64,000 nucleotides of DNA from Anaeromassilibacillus sp. An172 (GTDB taxonomy: Bacteria; Bacillota; Clostridia; Oscillospirales; Acutalibacteraceae). This document shows, one piece after another, positions 1 through 6,860 of the stretch. How positions within the stretch are numbered: the stretch's first letter is position 1; each line of letters begins with the position of its first letter. A model generated the notes under the pieces. The model did no database searches. It was given only the letters and a program-made list of their open reading frames with translations, and was not told where the DNA came from. The stretch covers positions 91,416 through 155,415 of the forward strand of contig NZ_NFKS01000004.1 in assembly GCF_002160515.1 (NCBI RefSeq), written 5' to 3'. Position numbers and translations under genes: made by a program.

Positions 1-1
1 T

Positions 2-244
2 CTCAAAGAGCATTTAAAGGCTTTGGCTGAAGCTTTGGACGAGGGCTGTGAGGTTATTTCCTACTGCGTGTGGTCATTTACAGACCTTTTAAGCTGGCTC
101 AACGGCTATCAGAAGCGTTACGGACTTGTGTATGTTGACCGTGACGAAACAGACAGCGGAAGCCTTGACAGATACAAAAAGGACAGCTTTTTCTGGTATA
201 AAAAAGTAATAGAATCTCAGGGAAAAGCCCTTTTTGATGAATAA
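2..244 (+). CDS. Glycoside hydrolase family 1 (beta-glucosidase / 6-phospho-beta-glucosidase), C-terminal fragment
   Basis: The reading frame is open from the left edge, so only about the last 80 residues are present. They contain the typical GH1 C-terminal block: CVWSFTDLLSW (aglycone-site tryptophans), then NGYQKRYGLVYVD and a basic YKKDSFFWYKKVI tail. In this family the enzyme hydrolyses beta-linked glucosides, or their 6-phosphates after PTS uptake; which applies cannot be told because the nucleophile and phosphate-binding regions lie outside the window. A strong terminator follows. The family call is firm, the substrate unknown. Confidence 0.85.
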   Translation, partial: LKEHLKALAEALDEGCEVISYCVWSFTDLLSWLNGYQKRYGLVYVDRDETDSGSLDRYKKDSFFWYKKVIESQGKALFDE

Positions 245-291
245 GATTTACTCCTTTATCTCTTTCATATATTTCAAACAATCTCTGAAGA

Positions 292-329
292 AACCCCTGC
301 GCATTTAATGCGCAGGGGTTGGTTTTTTT
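292..329 (+). terminator. Intrinsic terminator after the GH1 gene
   Basis: A perfect 14-bp inverted repeat (292-305 with 307-320), GC-rich in the middle, is followed by a run of seven T at 323-329. Confidence 0.9.
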
Positions 330-338
330 ATCAAGAGA

Positions 339-379
339 AAAACACAACCTTTAAGTATAATAATTAAAGGCTGTGTTTT
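339..379 (-). terminator. Intrinsic terminator of the leftward lipoprotein gene
   Basis: Arms 339-354 and 364-379 pair with one mismatch. On the minus strand the hairpin ends in a T-rich tract, just past the stop of the gene at 392. Confidence 0.8.
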
Positions 380-391
380 GTTATAGTTGAT

Positions 392-862
392 TTAACTGCC
401 GAAATTTAAACTTATTCCATATTTTTCTTCGAGCTTTTCTGCATCCTCAGGATTGAAAATTTCATCTTCCGACGGCGTTTCCCTTATAACCAGAATTGCC
501 GGAAGCTGTGAGGTTGAACCCACGGATACAAGGGTTGACTCAGGACCGTAACGATAAATATCACCGGAACAGGACAAAAGTCCTCCTTTTTCAACTTTGT
601 AGTATTCCATAAAACTGTTTGATGTATAACCGGATTGGTCAATGCTTGTGACTGCCGCTTTGGTTTTTGAGCCTAACTCAGAACCTATAACCTCTTCGAC
701 AGTCATGTCCTCGGGAACTCTGAATGTAATGGCTATTTTACCTGTTTCTGAAAATTCTACGCCCTGTATTCCGGATGATTTTTCATCGGAACAACCGGAA
801 AAACAAATTGTTATTGCTATTATTATTGTAAACAAGAGAGTTTTCAAAGCTTTGCTGTTCAT
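392..862 (-). CDS. Small secreted lipoprotein, unknown function
   Basis: About 156 residues. The N-terminus is a lipoprotein signal: MNSKALK, a hydrophobic stretch, then lipobox FSGC, so the mature protein should be anchored by a lipidated cysteine outside the membrane. I chose the ATG at 862 because GGAGG stands at good distance from it; an in-frame ATG 27 bases upstream has no such site. The mature part is acidic (EDEIFNPEDAEKLEEKYG near the C-terminus) and matches no family I recognise. It is the last gene of a leftward set with the two upstream small genes and is closed by its own terminator. Confidence 0.7.
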   Translation of the reverse strand: MNSKALKTLLFTIIIAITICFSGCSDEKSSGIQGVEFSETGKIAITFRVPEDMTVEEVIGSELGSKTKAAVTSIDQSGYTSNSFMEYYKVEKGGLLSCSGDIYRYGPESTLVSVGSTSQLPAILVIRETPSEDEIFNPEDAEKLEEKYGISLNFGS

Positions 863-900
863 TATTTTCCTCCGATATTTTTGTAACAAGAAATATATTT

Positions 901-1227
901 TTATACCAGTGGAGCGATTGCTGAACGTGCTTCCTCAAGAATTTTTTTCATTTTTTTCTTAGGAAGCATTGCTACAAAACCGTCAAGATTTGACTCTCCT
1001 GTTATGGCGTCACCCATCCATCCCTGCAAAGTTATCTCTGTTTTTGAGAAAATTATTCCGAAATTCTGCTGTTTAAGTACAACACCGTCGCCTTTTGACC
1101 AGCACTGTTCACCTTTTATAATTTTTTCCTTATAGCCGTTTGAAGAAACTATACGGGCAAACACGTTTTGCACTGCATTTACATCGTAGTCTTTGGTTAC
1201 ACGAATAGTAATACTTGTTCTTGGCAT
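901..1227 (-). CDS. Hypothetical protein (about 108 aa)
   Basis: A small soluble protein beginning MPRTSITIRVTKDYD, with no signal peptide or membrane segment. The ATG at 1227 is preceded by AGGTGA at correct spacing; a GTG nine bases upstream would overlap that site. The C-terminal part (MLPKKKMKKILEEARSA) is a basic amphipathic helix. I do not recognise the family. It lies between a zinc-ribbon membrane protein and a lipoprotein in the same direction with gaps of about 40-50 bp, so the three are probably co-transcribed and perhaps functionally linked. Confidence 0.6.
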   Translation of the reverse strand: MPRTSITIRVTKDYDVNAVQNVFARIVSSNGYKEKIIKGEQCWSKGDGVVLKQQNFGIIFSKTEITLQGWMGDAITGESNLDGFVAMLPKKKMKKILEEARSAIAPLV

Positions 1228-1276
1228 AATAATCACCTGCTGAATATTGTCAGCTTAATTCCTTTCTTATTAAATT

Positions 1277-1630
1277 TTATTTTAATTTGTGGTTACATTT
1301 CGGACAGTATTCGCTGTCTCTTGTGGTTTTACAGTTACATACTGGACATGAAATAAAGTTTACTCTTCCGTTTCCTACATCGCTCATATCCTGTACATTT
1401 TTGGAATAGTAAATTTTGCTTACAATCATCAGAAGCAGTATGATTATTCCGATTATGAGCATGCCTATTCCTATGTATTTTGTTATAATTACCCCTGCTT
1501 CATATTCTGTATAGGGAAGTCTGAATGTATATCCTCTTGCTGTGCTCATTTCTATATTGGTAATAATGATATTTATAAAGCCAATAAAAGTCATAAGTGC
1601 GCCTATAATAAAACCAATAATCTTTTTCAT
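1277..1630 (-). CDS. Membrane protein with C-terminal zinc ribbon
   Basis: About 117 residues: an N-terminal hydrophobic segment (MKKIIGFIIGALMTFIGF), a second one near residues 55-75 (IGIGMLIIGIIILLLMIV), then a C-terminal zinc ribbon with two CxxC knuckles, CPVC and CPKC. The start at 1630 has an excellent GGGAGGGGGTGA site. It is the first gene of the leftward set and has a near-perfect sigma-A promoter upstream that overlaps a palindrome. Such two-TM zinc-ribbon proteins are common in Clostridia and mostly uncharacterised; no function is assigned. Confidence 0.7.
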   Translation of the reverse strand: MKKIIGFIIGALMTFIGFINIIITNIEMSTARGYTFRLPYTEYEAGVIITKYIGIGMLIIGIIILLLMIVSKIYYSKNVQDMSDVGNGRVNFISCPVCNCKTTRDSEYCPKCNHKLK

Positions 1631-1656
1631 AAACTCACCCCCTCCCATTTGTAAAA

Positions 1657-1692
1657 ATTATAGTACAAAAAGGTATTAGTGTCAATACCTTT
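1657..1692 (-). promoter_or_regulatory. Consensus promoter of the zinc-ribbon gene overlapped by a palindrome
   Basis: On the minus strand TTGACA (1680-1685) and TATAAT (1657-1662) are separated by exactly 17 bp. A perfect inverted repeat with 9-bp arms, AAAGGTATT (1669-1677) and AATACCTTT (1684-1692), covers the spacer and -35, as expected of a repressor operator. Next to it TTTAGTGCT occurs twice (1690-1698 and 1701-1709), 11 bp apart, i.e. one helical turn. The divergent XRE gene is the obvious candidate regulator (inference). Confidence 0.7.
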
Positions 1693-1719
1693 AGTGCTTA
1701 TTTAGTGCTCTAAAGGTCG

Positions 1720-1748
1720 TTGAATGACGGATAGAAGTATATTAGGAT
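1720..1748 (+). promoter_or_regulatory. Possible promoter of the XRE gene at 1786
   Basis: TTGAAT at 1720-1725 and TAGGAT at 1743-1748 with 17-bp spacing, 37 bp before the start codon. The -10 matches only 4 of 6. Confidence 0.4.
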
Positions 1749-1785
1749 ATAAATATATAGCCTATAGTGCAGAAAGGCGGTTTAT

Positions 1786-2124
1786 ATGGAGAGAGAAGAT
1801 ATAGCCAAAAATCTTGGCAATAATATAAAAAGGTTTCGTTTAGAAAAGGGATTCAGTCAGGAAAATTTAGCTTTGCGTGCCGGTATTCATCCGGCTTATT
1901 TGGGACGTCTGGAAAGAGGGGAAAAGTGTCCCACTTTGGACACGGTTTTTAAAATCTGTGACGCTCTTTCAGTTCCTGTGGCTGACATTATTACTTTTTC
2001 CGAAAAGGAGAACAAGTCTGAGGGAGATAAAAAGACTGTGGAAGAAATCCTTGAAAAGCTTCCTAAATCTAAACAGGACAAGCTTTTGGATATAATAAAA
2101 AATATTGCAGAGCTTATGGAATAA
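1786..2124 (+). CDS. XRE-family helix-turn-helix regulator
   Basis: 112 residues. The N-terminal two thirds is a classic Cro/C1 (XRE) domain: NIKRFRLEKGFSQENLALRAGIHPAYLGRLERGEKCPTLDTV, with the recognition helix around residues 30-45. The acidic/basic tail (EEILEKLPKSKQDKLLDII) is probably a short oligomerisation helix. AAAGGCGG precedes the ATG. It is divergent from the zinc-ribbon gene set across a region holding a palindrome and 11-bp-spaced direct repeats, so control of that set and of itself is likely. It is convergent with a second XRE gene and shares a terminator with it. Confidence 0.85.
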   Translation: MEREDIAKNLGNNIKRFRLEKGFSQENLALRAGIHPAYLGRLERGEKCPTLDTVFKICDALSVPVADIITFSEKENKSEGDKKTVEEILEKLPKSKQDKLLDIIKNIAELME

Positions 2125-2172
2125 AAAAGGTCAAATGGATTGGAATTAACTTTCCTTTCCATTTGACCTTTT
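2125..2172. terminator. Bidirectional terminator between convergent XRE genes
   Basis: Arms of about 15 bp (2125-2139 and 2158-2172, core AAAGGTCAAATGGA and its complement) with A-rich and T-rich flanks, so it can serve both strands. Confidence 0.8.
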
Positions 2173-2177
2173 AAATA

Positions 2178-2495
2178 TTATTTATTTTTTTCTTTAAGTC
2201 TTTTCGCCATGGATAAAAGCACCTCTAAGTCCTCTTTTTCCAAGGATAAAGATATATTGTAAAGTTCACGGACAAGCTGTGGGTCCTTTGTTTCCTCGTC
2301 AAAAAATTCCTTTGGGGTTACTCCCAAGTATTCGCAGATATACAGAAACTCGGATAGAGAGGGGAGAGCTCTGCCTGCCGATATACTCTGTACATAGCTT
2401 TTGCTGTGTCCTAAATCAAGGCTCATTTTATATTCGGATATACCCTTTTTAGTCCGCAGGATTGATATTCTGTCACGGATAAATTTATCATTCAT
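2178..2495 (-). CDS. XRE-family helix-turn-helix regulator
   Basis: About 105 residues. HTH region RDRISILRTKKGISEYKMSLDLGHSKSYVQSISAGRALPSLSEF, then a C-terminal helix rich in charged residues (SLEKEDLEVLLSMAKRLKEKNK). The start at 2495 is chosen because GAGGTGAT precedes it at normal spacing; an ATG 24 bases upstream lacks a site. This Firmicutes HTH type is common and targets are usually unknown. It lies downstream of the acyl-CoA ligase terminator, so it either has its own short promoter or depends on read-through. Regulated genes cannot be inferred. Confidence 0.8.
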   Translation of the reverse strand: MNDKFIRDRISILRTKKGISEYKMSLDLGHSKSYVQSISAGRALPSLSEFLYICEYLGVTPKEFFDEETKDPQLVRELYNISLSLEKEDLEVLLSMAKRLKEKNK

Positions 2496-2516
2496 TCCTA
2501 TCACCTCATATAAACA

Positions 2517-2546
2517 CAAAAGACTGCGGATTTTCCGCAGTCTTTT
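2517..2546 (-). terminator. Terminator of the cupin-regulator / acyl-CoA ligase operon
   Basis: A perfect 13-bp inverted repeat (2517-2529 and 2534-2546) with AAAA/TTTT ends, directly after the ligase stop codon. Confidence 0.85.
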
Positions 2547-2566
2547 ATATTTTATTTAATGAAAAA

Positions 2567-4210
2567 TCAGGCTTTTTTATCTCCACGGATTTCTGTTCTT
2601 CTGATTTTTCCGCTGATTGTCTTAGGAAGTTCGTCTACGAACTCTACAACTCTCGGATACTTATAAGGTGCAGTGTTGACCTTTACATACTGCTGGATTT
2701 CCTTTTTAAGCTCTTCGCTCGGTGTGTAGCCCTTTGCAAGAACGATTGTTGCCTTTACAATCTGGCCTCTGATTGGGTCAGGTACGCCTGTGATTGCACA
2801 TTCAAGACAGCATGGGTGTTCCATGATAACAGATTCAATCTCAAACGGTCCTATACGATAACCTGATGACTTGATGATGTCGTCTGTTCTTCCCACATAC
2901 CAGAAATAGCCGTCCTCGTCTTTCCATGCGGTGTCGCCTGTGTGGTAGATGTTGTTGTCCCAAACTGTTTTTGTAAGCTCCGGATTTTCATAATATCCGT
3001 CAAACATACCACATGGCTTGCCCTTGTCTGTTCTCAAAACAATTTCACCTACGGAACCTGTTGGAACGCTGTTGCCGTCGTAATCGATAAGGTCGATATT
3101 ATATGCAGGTGACGGCTTGCCCATTGAGCCTGGCTTTGGTGTTGTTCCAACCATGTTGAACAGTGTAAGAGTTGTTTCTGTCTGACCGAAGCCCTCCATA
3201 AGCTTCAAGCCTGTTGACTGCAAGAACTTGTTGTAAACCTCAGGGTTCAAAGGCTCACCTGCAACAGTTGCGTGCTTTATAGATGAAAGGTCGTACTTAT
3301 CCAAATCTTCCTTGATGAAGAATCTGTACATTGTAGGCGGTGCGCAGAATGTGGTTATGTTGTATTTTGCGAACAATGGCAAAAGCTCGGCAGGTGTAAA
3401 CTTGTTAAAGTCACATACGAAAATTCCTGCTTCCATAAACCACTGACCGTAAAGCTTACCCCACATGGCTTTCATCCAGCCTGTGTCGGAGATAGTCAGG
3501 TGAAGTCCGTCAGGAATTACATTGTGCCAGTATTTTGCTGTTACAATGTGGCCGATTGGATAGGTGTGGTCGTGCCATACCATCTTTGGCATTCCTGTTG
3601 TACCTGATGTAAAATACAGAAGCATTGGGTTTGTTGCGAGTGTTTCGATTCTGTCCATTGTGTCAGGATATTTTTCCAGCTCACTGTCAAAATCTGTCCA
3701 TCCCTCGTGGCTGCCCTTTACGGAAATTTTTACCTTAACTGTAGGTGAGTCAGGCAATGCTGATTCAACATGCTCTATAACGTCGCCGTCTGTAGTGGCG
3801 ATTATGCCCTTTACATGGGCTGCGTTAAATCTGTAAACATAGTCCTTCTTTGTGAGAAGATTTGTTGCAGGAATTCCTACAGCTCCGATTTTATGAAGAC
3901 CTAAAACACAGAACCAGAACTGGTAATGTCTTTTAAGTACAAGTACAACTGTGTCGCCACGTCCAATTCCCAAAGAAGTGAACATATTTGCAGCCATTGT
4001 GCTGTATCTTGAAATATCGCCGAAAGTAAAGGTCTTATCGTTGCCAAAATCGTCTGTCCAGAGCATTGCACGTCTCTGTGGCTCTGCCTTTGCTATTTCG
4101 TCGATTACATCATATGCAAAGTTAAAGTTTTCCCCGTATACGGGCTGGAAATCTACCAATTTACCGTCAAAGAAAGTTTCACGGCAAAATTTCTGGTGTA
4201 TATTTATCAT
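2567..4210 (-). CDS. AMP-binding acyl-CoA synthetase (acetyl/medium-chain acyl-CoA ligase type)
   Basis: 547 residues, the usual length of ANL-superfamily ligases. Adenylation motif YFTSGTTGMPKM (around residue 200), the acyl-adenylate motif EGFGQTETT, the YHTGDTAWKDEDGYFWYVGRTDDIIKSSGYRIGP hinge block and a C-terminal PKTISGKIRR with the catalytic lysine are all present, so it should be active. The reaction is ATP-dependent carboxylate to acyl-CoA, in the cytosol. Sequence style is that of acetyl-CoA synthetase-like medium-chain ligases; the substrate cannot be read. It follows the XRE-cupin regulator by 36 bp and almost surely shares its promoter. The start site has only a weak, distant AGAGG. 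Confidence 0.85.
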   Translation of the reverse strand: MINIHQKFCRETFFDGKLVDFQPVYGENFNFAYDVIDEIAKAEPQRRAMLWTDDFGNDKTFTFGDISRYSTMAANMFTSLGIGRGDTVVLVLKRHYQFWFCVLGLHKIGAVGIPATNLLTKKDYVYRFNAAHVKGIIATTDGDVIEHVESALPDSPTVKVKISVKGSHEGWTDFDSELEKYPDTMDRIETLATNPMLLYFTSGTTGMPKMVWHDHTYPIGHIVTAKYWHNVIPDGLHLTISDTGWMKAMWGKLYGQWFMEAGIFVCDFNKFTPAELLPLFAKYNITTFCAPPTMYRFFIKEDLDKYDLSSIKHATVAGEPLNPEVYNKFLQSTGLKLMEGFGQTETTLTLFNMVGTTPKPGSMGKPSPAYNIDLIDYDGNSVPTGSVGEIVLRTDKGKPCGMFDGYYENPELTKTVWDNNIYHTGDTAWKDEDGYFWYVGRTDDIIKSSGYRIGPFEIESVIMEHPCCLECAITGVPDPIRGQIVKATIVLAKGYTPSEELKKEIQQYVKVNTAPYKYPRVVEFVDELPKTISGKIRRTEIRGDKKA

Positions 4211-4246
4211 GTTTACTTGATACCTCTTTTTGTTTATTTAAAAGAC

Positions 4247-4831
4247 TTACTTGTTTTCTTTGTTTGGGCCGTGGATTGTGATTGCAAGGAATACACATTC
4301 TTCTCCGCCTGTTGCTATCATTCCGTGGTCCTCAGCGGAATTGTAGTAAACGCTGTCGCCTGCGTTGAGAATTTCTGTCTGTCCGCAGAACTGACATTTA
4401 AGAGAACCGCTTATAATATAGTCGAACTCCTGACCGGCATGTCTTGACATAATAATAGGCTTGTCCTGCTCTTCTTCAATATACGGAGCTTTTACAAGAA
4501 AACATTCCGCAAGCTTGTTTTTGAAACGGTAGCCGAGATGCTCATACTTAAATCCCTTACGGCGTGTAATGTTGAGGCCCTTGCCTTTTCTTACAACGCA
4601 GTATCTGGAAAGGTGAGGATTTTCTCCTGTGAGAAGCTCTACTATGTCAACTCCAAGCTTTGCAGCTACATTGTTGAGGAAAGTAAAGCTCAAGTCGCAT
4701 GTTCCTGATTCATATTCAAGATATTTTTCCAAAGGAACATTTACAGCTTCGGCAACTTCTTCGGGTGTGTAGTCGCTGAGTTCTCTCAGGCCTTTAATTC
4801 GCTCTGCTATTTCAATAATACTTGTATCCAT
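4247..4831 (-). CDS. XRE-cupin transcriptional regulator
   Basis: 194 residues: N-terminal HTH (IAERIKGLRELSDYTPEEVAEAVNVPLEKYLEYESG, residues 5-45) and C-terminal cupin barrel (residues about 110-190; SRHAGQEFDYIISGSLKCQF and GDSVYYNSAEDHGM, the two conserved cupin motifs). Proteins of this architecture sense a small ligand in the cupin and regulate the adjacent catabolic or acyl-CoA gene. GGAGGG precedes the ATG. It is first in an operon with the acyl-CoA ligase; its promoter carries a perfect palindrome, suggesting autoregulation. That the acyl compound or acyl-CoA is the ligand is inference. Confidence 0.85.
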   Translation of the reverse strand: MDTSIIEIAERIKGLRELSDYTPEEVAEAVNVPLEKYLEYESGTCDLSFTFLNNVAAKLGVDIVELLTGENPHLSRYCVVRKGKGLNITRRKGFKYEHLGYRFKNKLAECFLVKAPYIEEEQDKPIIMSRHAGQEFDYIISGSLKCQFCGQTEILNAGDSVYYNSAEDHGMIATGGEECVFLAITIHGPNKENK

Positions 4832-4882
4832 AATATCCCTCCGTCGGTAAAATAGTCTATATTTGTAAATATTGTCTTTTTA

Positions 4883-4911
4883 AGTATATATCACCTGTGT
4901 TCAGGTGTCAA
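4883..4911 (-). promoter_or_regulatory. Promoter with operator palindrome for the XRE-cupin operon
   Basis: Minus strand TTGACA (4906-4911), 17 bp, TATACT (4883-4888). The spacer holds a perfect palindrome CACCTG-AACA-CAGGTG (4892-4907) that runs into the -35, typical of a repressor site. Confidence 0.7.
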
Positions 4912-5050
4912 GCTAATTTCTCAAAACTTGGAATGAATTTATGCATAAAAATACAAATAAGGTGAATAATTCACGTTAATTCAAGGAATACTGTGTATAT
5001 TTACATAATGTATGGATTTTTGCGCTGTTTTACATATAATAAAATAGTGT

Positions 5051-5079
5051 TTGATTATATGGGCTTGTTCTGATATAAT
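5051..5079 (+). promoter_or_regulatory. Promoter of the transglutaminase-dockerin gene
   Basis: TTGATT (5051-5056), 17 bp, TATAAT (5074-5079), about 40 bp before the start codon. The rest of the 4832-5119 gap is AT-rich with no further gene. Confidence 0.7.
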
Positions 5080-5119
5080 AAAGGTAATTTATAGAATTTA
5101 AAACAAAGGAGGAATTTTT

Positions 5120-6673
5120 TTGAAGTTAAGAAAAAGATTTATATCTGCTTTTCTTTCACTGTGCATGGTTATTTCTTTGGCTTCCGTGGCTGTCAGTGCT
5201 CAGGAAGAAGAGGAGATTTCTTATGCAACAAGCGAATATATCACATTTTCAAATCCTGACGATGACAATATCGGCGAAATAGTAGAGGATTTGTATGAAG
5301 CAAAAATGACTGTAATTTCCGGTCTTGAATCCTTGCAGAGAAAAATCGATGTGCGAGGCATGGGAGTTACAAGAGATGTTGTTCAGGATTTCTACATGAG
5401 TATTCTCTTTGATAATCCTCAGTTTTTCTACGTATTTACTTATTTGAAGTATGGATATGTAGGAGATGAAGTTCTTTATATTTACCCTCAGTATATCACA
5501 TCAAATAAAAATCCCGGTGAGGATACAGATGAGGAAATAGCTAAGCAGAATATTGAAATCGGCAAAATGCAGGAGGCTTTTGATAGAAATACTCAGCAGC
5601 TTTTGTCAAGCGTAGATGAGTCTATGACCGATGAGGAAAAGCTTCTTGCTCTTCATGATGCATTGGTTTGTCATGTATCATACAGCAAAGAAAGCACTGG
5701 AAAATATAAAAACTCAATTTACACCGCTTACGGAGCTATCGTAGAGGGCACAGGCGTTTGTCAGTCCTATGCACTGGCTTATGAGTACCTTGTAAGACTT
5801 GCCGGAATACAGGATATTCACATTGTTTCAAATACAATTCATTCATGGAATATGGTTAAGCTTGACGGCAACTGGTACCATATTGATGCGACCTTTGATG
5901 ACCCGGTAAGCGATGTTAACGGAAGAGTGCTGCATAAGTATTTCTTAATCAGCGACAAGAAGCTTTCAGAAAACGACAGCAGTGAAAGCCATGGAACATG
6001 GGCTCCAAATTATTCAGCAGAAAGCACAAAATACGACAGCGGCGATTATTACTGGCTTGATACCGAGTCCCAGGTAATATTTGACGGCGGAAAAATTTAC
6101 TATGTGGATATGTCAAGCAATACGTCTGCCGGAAGTAAGATGGGAATTATTACACAGATAGACGAAAGTGGAAAGAAAACCCAGCTTGCAAAAACCGAAG
6201 ACCTCTGGAGTGCCGGAACAGGTTTCTATGCAGGAAATTATACAAGACTTTTTAAAGAAGGGGATTACCTCTACTTTAATAATTCAACCACTGTTATGAG
6301 AGTCAATGTAAATGACTGCAAGCAGGAGGTTGTCTACACGCTTCCGGATGATATCAAAGAATCAAACTGCATTTACGGACTTAAAAAAGGTGACAATACA
6401 ATTTACATTGGATACGGAAAAACACCTACCAGTGTTATGACAATTGTTGAATACAAATACGATTTCAACAGCGGTACAACTCCTAAATATGAAATGGGAG
6501 ATGTGAACCATGATAATATTTTAAGCATTGCAGACGTAACAGCGGTTCAAAGTTATATTGCGGGAAACAGTGTAGAAATTGATATTTCCCTTGCAGATAT
6601 GGACAAAGACAGCTTGATTACAATCGGTGACTGTACAGCCATTCAAAAGATTATCGCAGGAATGGCGGCTTAA
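5120..6673 (+). CDS. Secreted transglutaminase-like protein with C-terminal dockerin
   Basis: 517 residues, TTG start behind AAAGGAGG. Order: signal peptide (MKLRKRFISAFLSL... VSAQ, residues 1-28); a helical region; a transglutaminase-like papain-fold core with the Cys in GTGVCQSYA (about residue 215), His in HSWNMVKLDGNWYHID and Asp in the same block; a beta-rich region (about 310-450) resembling DUF5050-type repeats; then a type I dockerin with two calcium-loop repeats, GDVNHDNILSIADVTAVQSYIAG and ADMDKDSLITIGDCTAIQKIIAG type. A dockerin docks on cohesin scaffoldins, so the protein is probably a cell-surface or cellulosome component acting on peptides or proteins (inference). Confidence 0.85.
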   Translation: MKLRKRFISAFLSLCMVISLASVAVSAQEEEEISYATSEYITFSNPDDDNIGEIVEDLYEAKMTVISGLESLQRKIDVRGMGVTRDVVQDFYMSILFDNPQFFYVFTYLKYGYVGDEVLYIYPQYITSNKNPGEDTDEEIAKQNIEIGKMQEAFDRNTQQLLSSVDESMTDEEKLLALHDALVCHVSYSKESTGKYKNSIYTAYGAIVEGTGVCQSYALAYEYLVRLAGIQDIHIVSNTIHSWNMVKLDGNWYHIDATFDDPVSDVNGRVLHKYFLISDKKLSENDSSESHGTWAPNYSAESTKYDSGDYYWLDTESQVIFDGGKIYYVDMSSNTSAGSKMGIITQIDESGKKTQLAKTEDLWSAGTGFYAGNYTRLFKEGDYLYFNNSTTVMRVNVNDCKQEVVYTLPDDIKESNCIYGLKKGDNTIYIGYGKTPTSVMTIVEYKYDFNSGTTPKYEMGDVNHDNILSIADVTAVQSYIAGNSVEIDISLADMDKDSLITIGDCTAIQKIIAGMAA

Positions 6674-6686
6674 CAATCTAATAATC

Positions 6687-6720
6687 GACGGGCAGGAGAT
6701 GAAAATCTTGTCCGTTTTTT
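6687..6720 (+). terminator. Possible terminator of the transglutaminase-dockerin gene
   Basis: An imperfect hairpin (ACGGGCA with TGTCCGT) followed by T-tract 6715-6720. The pairing is interrupted, so confidence is moderate. Confidence 0.5.
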
Positions 6721-6785
6721 ATTTGTATGAATAATTGATTATAGCGGTTGATAAAATATTAACTTGTTGAATTATCATAAAAGTA

Positions 6786-6814
6786 TTGAAAAATACATAA
6801 ATAAATGGTACAAT
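6786..6814 (+). promoter_or_regulatory. Promoter of the discoidin-LRR-dockerin gene
   Basis: TTGAAA (6786-6791), 17 bp, TACAAT (6809-6814), about 45 bp before the start. Confidence 0.6.
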
Positions 6815-6860
6815 TTTATATGTAAGCTTTAACAGATAATAAAAAAGGAGTTGATATTTG

